Shown here in pieces: positions 43,620-51,284 of a DNA stretch of 64,000 bases. The notes beneath the pieces were generated by a model, which did no database searches, was not told the DNA's origin, and worked only from the letters and a program-made list of their open reading frames with translations. Made by a program: the position numbers and the translations under genes. Every line of letters starts with the position of its first letter. Position 1 is the first letter of the stretch. Origin of the DNA: Marinobacter sp. ANT_B65 (GTDB lineage: Bacteria > Pseudomonadota > Gammaproteobacteria > Pseudomonadales > Oleiphilaceae); contig NZ_NXGV01000001.1 of the NCBI RefSeq assembly GCF_002407605.1, positions 509,226-573,225 of the forward strand. Direction: 5' to 3'.

Positions 43620-44876
43620 ATGAAAGTTCTGGTATTGGGCAGCGGCGTCATCGGGGTGACTACCGCATGGTATCTGGCCAAGGCGGGCAATGAAGTTACC
43701 GTGGTTGACCGCCTGGACACTCCGGCTACCGAAACCAGCTACGCCAACGCCGGCATGCTTTCGTTCGACTATTCCACGCCCTGGGGCGCACCTGGTGTGC
43801 CGGTCAAGGCCGTCAAGTGGATGATGCAGGACATTTCACCCCTCTATTTCAACGTCCGGGATTTCGATGCCAGAACCATTGGCTGGATGATGAAAATGCT
43901 GGCCCAGTGCACACCCCAGGCATTCGATGTAAACAAGGAGCGTATGCTGCGGGTGGCCCGTTATAGCGCCGAATGTTTCCGGGAACTGAACAGCGAGCTG
44001 ACTCTGGATTACGACGTGCGCATGAAAGGCACCCTGGAAGTTTTCCGCAGTCAGAAAGAGCTGGATGGCGCAGCCCACGATGTGGCGATCCTGCAGCGCT
44101 GCAATGTGCCCCATGAAATGGTGGATGTGGAAACCTGCATCAGGCACGAACCGGCCCTGGCCAATGTGAAGGAAAAAATCGTCGGTGGTCTGTACCTGCC
44201 GGGTGACGGCACAGGTGACTGCTACAAGTTCACCAAAGGGCTGGCGGAAGAGTGCAAGAAACTGGGTGTGAGGTTTATGATGGAGACTGAAATCCAGTCC
44301 ATTGAAACCAGCAAGGGCAAGGTCACCTCACTGAAAACCACTGCCGGTGAGCTCAAGGCTGACAAGTATGTGGTGGCACTGGGCAGCTATGCACCCCACT
44401 TGCTGGGCAAAATCGGTATCGATCTGCCGATCTACCCGCTCAAGGGTTACTCCCTGACCATGCCGATCCTTGACGAGAGCAAGGCGCCTGTATCTACCGT
44501 TATGGATCAGAAATACAAGGTTGCCGTGACCCGTTTTGATGACCGGATACGGGTCGGCGGTATTGCCGAAATCGCCAACTTCAACAAGGAACTGAATCCG
44601 AAGCGCCGGGGCGCCATTGAATTCTCCGTCAAGGATCTGTTCCCGGGCGCCGGGGATGTGGATGGCGCCGAATTCTGGACCGGCCTGCGTCCCATGACGC
44701 CGGACAGTGTGCCCATTCTGGGTGAAACCAGGTACGACAACCTGATCCTCAACAGTGGTCACGGCACCCTGGGCTGGACCATGTCCCTGGGTACCTCGAA
44801 ATACGTCGCAGACATTGTTAACGGCAGGAAACCGGACATCAGTCCGGAGGGTCTGTCTGTTGCCAGATACCACTGA
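43620..44876 (+). CDS. dadA: D-amino acid dehydrogenase small subunit
   Basis: The FAD-binding start MKVLVLGSGVIGVTTAWYLAKAGNEVTVVDR is followed by TSYANAGMLSFDYSTPWGAPGVP, GGLYLPGDGTGDCYKFTKGL, YPLKGYSLTMPI and the C-terminal GHGTLGWTMSLGTSK, all as in DadA (family length about 420-435). It oxidises D-alanine and other D-amino acids to 2-oxo acids and ammonia at the membrane, feeding electrons to quinone. It is cotranscribed with the alanine racemase gene, 9 nt away. Confidence 0.94.
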   Translation: MKVLVLGSGVIGVTTAWYLAKAGNEVTVVDRLDTPATETSYANAGMLSFDYSTPWGAPGVPVKAVKWMMQDISPLYFNVRDFDARTIGWMMKMLAQCTPQAFDVNKERMLRVARYSAECFRELNSELTLDYDVRMKGTLEVFRSQKELDGAAHDVAILQRCNVPHEMVDVETCIRHEPALANVKEKIVGGLYLPGDGTGDCYKFTKGLAEECKKLGVRFMMETEIQSIETSKGKVTSLKTTAGELKADKYVVALGSYAPHLLGKIGIDLPIYPLKGYSLTMPILDESKAPVSTVMDQKYKVAVTRFDDRIRVGGIAEIANFNKELNPKRRGAIEFSVKDLFPGAGDVDGAEFWTGLRPMTPDSVPILGETRYDNLILNSGHGTLGWTMSLGTSKYVADIVNGRKPDISPEGLSVARYH

Positions 44877-44885
44877 GGCAGAACC

Positions 44886-45974
44886 ATGGCCAGAGCAGCA
44901 ACTGTAACCATAGACCTGAACGCCATTGCCCATAACTACCGGGTCGCAAAATCCCAGGCGCCGGAGCAGAAAGCTCTGGCGGTGATCAAAGCCAATGCCT
45001 ATGGCCATGGTGCCGTTGATGTGGCGAAGAAACTGGAACCGGAAGCGGATGGTTTCGCCGTCGCCTGCATTGAGGAGGCGGTGGAGCTTCGTGAGGGGGG
45101 CATCCGCAAACCCATCGTTCTGCTTGAGGGTTTCTTCACTGTTGATGAGCTGGATTATATCTGCCGTCACGATATCTGGACCGCAGTGCACAATGACTTT
45201 CAGCTGGACGCCATTGCGGCGGCGGACCTGGCCAGGCCAGTGAATGTCTGGCTCAAACTGGATACCGGCATGCACCGCCTGGGCTTCAGCCCGGAAGAGT
45301 ACAGGGCTGCCTACTGGCGCATCGAGGCCATGCCTCAGGTCAACAGCGTTACCATGTTGAGTCACTTTACCTCTGCGGATGACATGGATAGCCCGGTGAC
45401 CCGGCATCAGATGGAAATCTACGACAGCGTCAGCCGGGAATGTCCGTCGACCATGAGCTTTGCCAATTCTGCGGCTACCATGAAGCATTCAGGCGCCCAC
45501 CATGACTGGCAGCGCCCGGGTATTATTCTGTACGGTTCCTCTCCTTTTGAAGGGGAGGGGGATGTGCAGGCGCAGCTGAAACCAGTCATGACACTGACCT
45601 CGGAAGTGATTGCTGTGCATGATCTGCAGCCAGGTGATGCCATCGGCTATAACGGCACCTGGGTTTGTGACAAGCCGACCCGTGTGGGAACCGTGGCCAT
45701 GGGTTATGCCGACGGCTATCCCCGTCAGGCCCGGAACGGCACGCCTGTGCTGGTGAACGGCCAGCGTACCCGCATTATCGGCCGGGTATCCATGGATATG
45801 CTGACGGTGGACCTGACCGGTATCGATGCCGACCGGGGCTCTCCTGTGGAGTTCTGGGGAGAAAATCTGCTGGCAAACGAAGTGGCACCCTGGTGCGACA
45901 CTATCTCCTATACCTTGTTCACCGGCATTACCCGCAGGGTACACCGCAAGGTAAAAGGCTGGGTGCCGGATTAG
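44886..45974 (+). CDS. dadX: Catabolic alanine racemase (PLP-dependent)
   Basis: The PLP-lysine motif AVIKANAYGHGAVDVA lies at residues 32-47. WLKLDTGMHRLGF, NSAATMKHSGAHHDWQRPGIILYGSSP and the C-terminal tyrosine region (GYADGYPRQARNGTPVLVNGQR) match alanine racemases; length 362 fits. It converts L- to D-alanine for DadA. The neighbouring dadA and Lrp-like gene identify it as the catabolic copy rather than the cell-wall alr. Confidence 0.94.
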   Translation: MARAATVTIDLNAIAHNYRVAKSQAPEQKALAVIKANAYGHGAVDVAKKLEPEADGFAVACIEEAVELREGGIRKPIVLLEGFFTVDELDYICRHDIWTAVHNDFQLDAIAAADLARPVNVWLKLDTGMHRLGFSPEEYRAAYWRIEAMPQVNSVTMLSHFTSADDMDSPVTRHQMEIYDSVSRECPSTMSFANSAATMKHSGAHHDWQRPGIILYGSSPFEGEGDVQAQLKPVMTLTSEVIAVHDLQPGDAIGYNGTWVCDKPTRVGTVAMGYADGYPRQARNGTPVLVNGQRTRIIGRVSMDMLTVDLTGIDADRGSPVEFWGENLLANEVAPWCDTISYTLFTGITRRVHRKVKGWVPD

Positions 45975-46115
45975 CGATTACCAGCTCACTCTGAAATAGT
46001 TTCAATACTTTACAATGTCATCAAGGACATCGGAGAACAGGTGAATTAAAGTTCATCAGATTCAGGTGGTTTCCCGACGCGTACCCGCAGTCTTTATATA
46101 TTTCTGGTGAATCTG

Positions 46116-47012
46116 ATGTATCGATTGCTTGTCATCATGATGAGCGCAGCGCTTGTTGGAGGCTGCGGCAGTTTAAATACCAGTGACGTCCTGAGTCGTA
46201 CCGGTGATGCGCTGAGCAAAATCGGGCAAAGGGCGCCTGACGCTGGCGTTGACCAGGAAATTACATCGCTTTTTGATCAGCCATACATTGATCCGTTAAC
46301 GGAGTATCTGCAGCAATACGCGGATGATCCTGCGCGCTCTGATCAGTTGGGGCAGGTGTGGGCTGAGCGTGAGCGCCGCTGTGCCTCAGTCTCCCGACGC
46401 TATAACGCGGGTGAGATTACTGAAACCGGTCTGGCACTGTATCGTCGTGGCTACAGCCTTTCCTGCCCGCAGGATGTGGCGGCCTATGAGGCACGGCTGG
46501 AAACCAGGCTGCAGGCGAAAAAAGCTGCCCGGCAGCCAGCCAGCGAACCACTGAGCGACGATGATGAGCTACACAATGGTGAACTTGCTGAGCCGGGACG
46601 GAAAACTGCAGGCATGCATATGCACTCGGCAGAAGAAGCTCCGAACGTAGCCGTATCCGGTCAGTTGAACGACTGTTACCTGCTCACCCGGATTCGCAAC
46701 TTCAGCGATGCGCTGAAAGCTTGTCGCGGCCCTGCCGAAGACGGTGTTGCTGGTGCGCAGGCAAGCATGGCCCAGATCCAGAATGCCTTGGGTGATTACG
46801 GGTCTGCCTATCGCTGGGCGCTTCAGGCTGGCAATGAGTCTGGTCAGGCAGCGTACCTGCTTGGCGAAATGCACGCCCAGGGGGTGGGTGTCGCGCAGGA
46901 TAAGAGCGCAGCTGCGAAATGGTTCAGGAAATCTTCTGCGCTCGGCTATGCTCAGGCTGAAAGCGCTCTCCGTAACCTGGTTGCAGCCTCTGCGGGTGCG
47001 AATGCCAATTAA
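46116..47012 (+). CDS. Lipoprotein with C-terminal Sel1-type repeats, 298 aa
   Basis: The signal MYRLLVIMMSAALVGGC has lipobox V-G-G-C. ATG at 46116 and GTG at 46107 are both possible starts; the ATG gives the shorter, normal signal. The mature part begins with a polar linker, then an all-helical domain with a Cys pair (ERRCASVSR, SLSCPQDVA). It ends with DCYLLTRIRNFSDALKACRG and a Sel1/TPR-like repeat (AAYLLGEMHAQGVGVAQDKSAAAKWFRKSSALGYAQAE). Its 3' end overlaps the next gene by 11 nt, so it may be a periplasmic or membrane-anchored partner of that c-di-GMP protein. Confidence 0.7.
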   Translation: MYRLLVIMMSAALVGGCGSLNTSDVLSRTGDALSKIGQRAPDAGVDQEITSLFDQPYIDPLTEYLQQYADDPARSDQLGQVWAERERRCASVSRRYNAGEITETGLALYRRGYSLSCPQDVAAYEARLETRLQAKKAARQPASEPLSDDDELHNGELAEPGRKTAGMHMHSAEEAPNVAVSGQLNDCYLLTRIRNFSDALKACRGPAEDGVAGAQASMAQIQNALGDYGSAYRWALQAGNESGQAAYLLGEMHAQGVGVAQDKSAAAKWFRKSSALGYAQAESALRNLVAASAGANAN

Positions 47013-49443
47013 GCGGTTGTCCTGGCAAGTCCTGTCCGGATGGGCGCGGCCACACATGGGCTTCTGGAGAAGTAGCTACGCCATGCACTCCATTATGGGG
47101 CTGCTACTCCTGCTGGTTGCGCTTTTCGCTATTGGTATGTTCCTGCTCTCTCACCTGAACCTGAGCTACTCACAGCAGGCGATGTATGAGTTGCGCCGGG
47201 ATCAGATCCGGGATGTATTCTTTACAGGACTGGTCCGTATTGATGCCCGCCAGATTGCTCTTGAGCGTCAGGTTGAAACAATTGCCGCTATCGGCGAAAC
47301 ATTTTACCGGTTGTCACGGGAGCAGTCGGGTTCGCCAGAAGCTCTGCGCCGGCTGCAGCGCGAGCTTGAATTAACCTTGCAGAGCCGTCTTGAGAGTGAA
47401 GCTGGAGTATCTGGTGCTGGTCTCTGGTTTCAGCCGGGCATAGTTGCTCCCGTCGGTGACCGCTATGCCCCGTATCTGGTCAAGGCCGGTTCTGGCGCCC
47501 CCCGGATTCAGTCTCGATCTACCGATTTCCGGCAGGCTCGCTGGTTCGATCTGACTCTGGGGCTGGAAGGCGCCCGCGATCCCGTATCAGACGGAGCTGT
47601 TCACTGGTCACCTGTATACTACGACATGGAAACCGAGCGTGCTGTTCTTACTCTCGCTCAGCCGATGGTCAGCGCAGAAGGAGAGTTGATTGGTGTAGCG
47701 ACTATCGACTGGGCTTCAGATCAGGTTGTGGATCTGGTCAGCCGTATGGAAGTCACTCAACACAGCTTTACTTTTCTCAACGACCGCAATAACCGGAACC
47801 TGTCCAGCCTCAGTCAGAACGAAGACCCTGTTCAGGAGCAGAAGCTTATCGATGCGATCCTGGCAGCGCATCTTTCCGGAAATGATCCGGGCACGTCATC
47901 AGCCACGAGTGAAAGCCAATCCCCTGAACAACGCATGCGTATGCGGCAACTTGACGTTGGCGGACGGCTTTATGAATTGTATTACGCCACAACGCCGGCT
48001 GGCATGGTCTATGGTGCAGGCGTTCCAACGGATGAGATCGACAGGGTGCTGGTACCCATGCGAAACACCAACTACCGGATACTGCTGATTACAGGTTCGG
48101 TTTTGCTGATTCTGAGCGTTTACCTGCTATACCGGATCATACAGCTCATTCGTGAATTGCAGGCCTCCTACACAGACGCTCTTACGGGGCTGCCCAATCG
48201 CGTGCGTTTGTTGAGAGACTTGAATAGCCAGCAAGATGCCTGTCTCATCCTTCTCAACCTTGACCGGTTCAAGGAAATCAACAGTCTGTTCGGCAACGAT
48301 TGTGGTGACGCTGTGTTGTTGGCTATGCGCAAGCAAGTGCGCTCGTTTGTCAGCACTCATTCACACCCATTTGGGCTGGCTCCCGAATTTTATCGCCTGT
48401 CCAGTGACGAATTTGCACTTCTGGGGCCTGGTGTTGCTGAGTCCCGGGTACGTACCTTTGCCAGTGAGCTTACCGACTTCCTTTGTGCGCAACGGGTTAT
48501 CTGGCAACAGCAGGCATTAAGCCTGGATACCAGTGCTGGCATTGCGTTCCAGAAGGAACGAAAGGACGACGGGGCACCGGATCGCCTGCTTAACCAGGCA
48601 ACTATTGCTGTTTTACAGGCGCGGGATCAGATGCGCCAGTACCTGTTCTATGATCAGAGCCAGGAAGTTGAAAAAGGCTACGAAAAAAATATCTATTGGG
48701 CACAACGCCTGAAGAAGGCGATCGAGGCAGACTCATTAATTCCTTACTTTCAGCCGATTCATGACAATCTGAAGGGCACATTTACCAAGTATGAATGCCT
48801 GGTGAGGATGGAAGATCCCCAGCATGGTGTGATCGCTGCGGGGCAGTTTATCGAGGTGGCTAATAAACTCCGGCTTAACCGTCAGATTACCCGGATCATG
48901 GTGGAAAAGGCGTTCGCTGCGTTTGCCACCCAGCCCTACGAGTTTTCTATCAATCTGTCTTACAGGGACATAACAGACCCGGAAACCCTTGCCCTGATTC
49001 TGGAACACCTGCAGGCGGGTAATGTTGGAGAGCGGGTGATCTTCGAGATTCTCGAATCTGATGGTATTGGCAGTTACGGCGACGTTCTGCACTTTATCGA
49101 CAAGGTGAAATCCTTTGGATGCCGGATTGCCATTGATGATTTTGGTACCGGCTATTCCAATTTCTCCCATCTGCGCAAGCTGAACGTGGATTTCATCAAG
49201 ATAGACGGAAGCCTGATCCGCTATCTGGCCCAGGACCATACGGCGTTTCTTGTAACCAAAGGTATTGTGCAATTTGCCCGGAGCCTGGGAATCAAGACGG
49301 TCGCAGAGTTTGTCCACAGTGCAGCAGTGCAGGAACGTGTGGTGGAGCTGGGTATTGATTTCTCTCAGGGAGAATACTTCGGAATGCCTGCGGCGGAGTT
49401 ACTGAGTCGGGGCGATCATGTTATTCAAAAACCAACACACTGA
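47002..49443 (+). CDS. dCache-type sensor with degenerate GGDEF and EAL domains, 813 aa
   Basis: Residues 1-40 include the first membrane helix (MGLLLLLVALFAIGMFLL). A periplasmic Cache-like domain follows with WFDLTLGLEGARDPVSDGAVHWSPVYYD and VATIDWASDQVVDLVS, then a second helix near residues 355-375. The GGDEF domain begins DALTGLPNRVRLL, but its active loop reads SSDEF, so cyclase activity is probably lost. The EAL domain has CLVRMED-type entry (ECLVRM), EILESDG, AIDDFGTGYSNFS and IKIDGSLI, so phosphodiesterase activity is plausible. It overlaps the upstream lipoprotein gene by 11 nt. Confidence 0.85.
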   Translation: MPIKRLSWQVLSGWARPHMGFWRSSYAMHSIMGLLLLLVALFAIGMFLLSHLNLSYSQQAMYELRRDQIRDVFFTGLVRIDARQIALERQVETIAAIGETFYRLSREQSGSPEALRRLQRELELTLQSRLESEAGVSGAGLWFQPGIVAPVGDRYAPYLVKAGSGAPRIQSRSTDFRQARWFDLTLGLEGARDPVSDGAVHWSPVYYDMETERAVLTLAQPMVSAEGELIGVATIDWASDQVVDLVSRMEVTQHSFTFLNDRNNRNLSSLSQNEDPVQEQKLIDAILAAHLSGNDPGTSSATSESQSPEQRMRMRQLDVGGRLYELYYATTPAGMVYGAGVPTDEIDRVLVPMRNTNYRILLITGSVLLILSVYLLYRIIQLIRELQASYTDALTGLPNRVRLLRDLNSQQDACLILLNLDRFKEINSLFGNDCGDAVLLAMRKQVRSFVSTHSHPFGLAPEFYRLSSDEFALLGPGVAESRVRTFASELTDFLCAQRVIWQQQALSLDTSAGIAFQKERKDDGAPDRLLNQATIAVLQARDQMRQYLFYDQSQEVEKGYEKNIYWAQRLKKAIEADSLIPYFQPIHDNLKGTFTKYECLVRMEDPQHGVIAAGQFIEVANKLRLNRQITRIMVEKAFAAFATQPYEFSINLSYRDITDPETLALILEHLQAGNVGERVIFEILESDGIGSYGDVLHFIDKVKSFGCRIAIDDFGTGYSNFSHLRKLNVDFIKIDGSLIRYLAQDHTAFLVTKGIVQFARSLGIKTVAEFVHSAAVQERVVELGIDFSQGEYFGMPAAELLSRGDHVIQKPTH

Positions 49444-49563
49444 AACATTATAAATTAACTTTTGGTTATAAAATCAGTTAATATTTACTTCCTGACTGAA
49501 AAAGTCTCCAAGGCTTGTTGTTTGATGCCGCCATCCCAGGTGCCAACGGAATAAACCGGTTTT

Positions 49564-50016
49564 ATGGATAGAGTTAACCGCGGCTATTTCAGAAGAAGGT
49601 TCAGGACGCTGACGCTAGCGGCGCTGCTTTCCTTCGCCCAGCCTCTTTTTTCTGCTCCAAAAGTCATTCTCAATAATGATGCAGACATCACCAGGCTGGA
49701 CTCCGCCTCTCTGACCCAGATATTTGCCATGCAAATCCGGAAGTGGCCGAACGGCCTCGCTATCCAGGTCTTTACGCTGCCAAGCGAAAATGACCTCCAC
49801 CGGGAGTTCGTCGTTAACCGGCTGCACATTCAGGCTCACCAACTCGATCGCATCTGGAACAGGATGCTTTTTACCGGAACAGGCAAGGCACCAGCTGTCG
49901 TCAATTCTCAGGCTGAGATGGTTGAAATGATTCAAAGCACACCCGGTGCAATCGGGTATACCTCCGCAGATTATCCCACCGGAAGCATTGTTACCCTGGG
50001 AGATAAGGAACAATGA
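49564..50016 (+). CDS. Periplasmic phosphate-binding-like domain protein, 150 aa
   Basis: The N-terminus has a signal (RTLTLAALLSFAQPLFSA), then a PBP-like domain of PstS type: VILNNDADITRLDSASLTQIFAMQIRKWPNG, HREFVVNRL and AVVNSQAEMVEMIQSTPGAIGYTS. Only about one lobe is present, much shorter than PstS (about 320). The TGA overlaps the next gene, so it is coupled to the porin-like gene and, through it, to the GGDEF-EAL gene. A role as a ligand-sensing partner of that signalling protein is inferred from the triad. Confidence 0.75.
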   Translation: MDRVNRGYFRRRFRTLTLAALLSFAQPLFSAPKVILNNDADITRLDSASLTQIFAMQIRKWPNGLAIQVFTLPSENDLHREFVVNRLHIQAHQLDRIWNRMLFTGTGKAPAVVNSQAEMVEMIQSTPGAIGYTSADYPTGSIVTLGDKEQ

Positions 50017-51266
50017 GAAAATTCTCCTCGATGGCCCTGGGTCTCGCAGCTGCAGTGATAATGGCACCGGCAGCCGCTCTTGAGCTGGGAAGTTCGTCTG
50101 AACTCCACGGATTCGTGAATCAGGCGTATATGTACAGCCCGGATAATCCCTACACAGGATCCGACTCCCTGAACGGTTCCTTCAAGTTCCGTGAACTCGG
50201 CATTACCGGTTTTACTGAAATATCCCCGGAGTTTCGCCTGGCAGGACAGGTTATCAGCCGGCAACGGGACGAGGCCGACGACGGTGATGCGCGGATCGAT
50301 TTTCTGCTGGCCGATTACCTCTTTTACAGCAATATGGGCGCAACAGCTGGCGTTCGTATCGGCCGTGTCAAAAATAATGTGGGCTTTTATAATTCCACCC
50401 GGGACATACCTTCCGCCCGGCCCGGCTTTAATGTTCCTGATTCGATTTATCTCGGCTCTTTCAGGGACAGTATCCTGTCTACCGATGGCATCAACTTCTA
50501 TGGTTCCCTGCTGTTCCATGACAACCAGCTGAGCTGGGAATTCTTTGCCGGCAAGAAAGAGATCGAGAGTGAGCGCCTCGAATACTACCTCTACGGGATC
50601 CCTGTGGGTAAAGGCGAGTTTGACGATCTCTCGTTGCAAGGCCTGAATCTGAATTTCGTGCCGGCAGCCCAGAGAAGCCTGAAGCTTGGTCTCAGTTTGC
50701 TGGATGCTGGCGTCGATCTGGATAACCCCCTGAGTGTTGCAGACGCACAAATGGCGTTGTTTATGGCAGGCCCGGCAGATGTTGTCGCGAACCTGCATAA
50801 CTACGTTACCGGGACCAGGATTGACGTTCTGTTTACCATTCTTTCAGCTCAGTACAGTTACCGTGACTGGGTAATCACGGCGGAATATATGAATCTGTTC
50901 AGCGACCTCGAACTCCAGATCGCAGGCGTGGACAATAACCAGAGCAATACTACCGAAGCCTATTACCTGCAGGTTGAGTGGCTGCCGACTCCTGCTACCA
51001 CATGGTTCGCCCGCTATGAAGAGCTATATCTCGATAAGGACAAGCGCTCCGGCGGCGACCTGATATCGGCCAACAATCCTTACCGGGGGTTTGGCAAGGG
51101 CTGGAGTCTGGGTGGCAAGTGGATGTTTTACCCGCAATGGACTGTCACCGGTCAGGCCAGCTTCAATGAGGGTACTGCCTGGCTGCCCAGCTACAACGGC
51201 ATGGAAAAGGATAGCATTGGTAAATACTGGAACTATTATGTCGTCTCGCTGACGTTTCAATTCTAG
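50013..51266 (+). CDS. Outer-membrane porin-like beta-barrel, 417 aa
   Basis: A signal peptide (SMALGLAAAVIMAPAAALELG) precedes a chain of alternating beta-strands. The chain starts SSELHGFVNQAYMY and ends in FNEGT..., YYVVSLTFQF, with the terminal aromatic Phe needed for barrel assembly. Asp/Asn-rich loops (RDEADDGDARIDF, DNNQSNTTEAYY) separate the strands. It is a generic porin; no substrate is indicated. The first codon overlaps the preceding binding-protein gene, and the GGDEF-EAL gene follows 18 nt later, so the three form one operon. Confidence 0.78.
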   Translation: MRKFSSMALGLAAAVIMAPAAALELGSSSELHGFVNQAYMYSPDNPYTGSDSLNGSFKFRELGITGFTEISPEFRLAGQVISRQRDEADDGDARIDFLLADYLFYSNMGATAGVRIGRVKNNVGFYNSTRDIPSARPGFNVPDSIYLGSFRDSILSTDGINFYGSLLFHDNQLSWEFFAGKKEIESERLEYYLYGIPVGKGEFDDLSLQGLNLNFVPAAQRSLKLGLSLLDAGVDLDNPLSVADAQMALFMAGPADVVANLHNYVTGTRIDVLFTILSAQYSYRDWVITAEYMNLFSDLELQIAGVDNNQSNTTEAYYLQVEWLPTPATTWFARYEELYLDKDKRSGGDLISANNPYRGFGKGWSLGGKWMFYPQWTVTGQASFNEGTAWLPSYNGMEKDSIGKYWNYYVVSLTFQF

Positions 51267-51284
51267 CGGCGCGGGCGCATAACA

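Noticed and set aside
44328..45488. A very long minus-strand frame across dadA and dadX
   Set aside because: Both plus-strand enzymes have full-length motifs, and the antisense frame spans two genes and their gap, as expected of a high-GC shadow.
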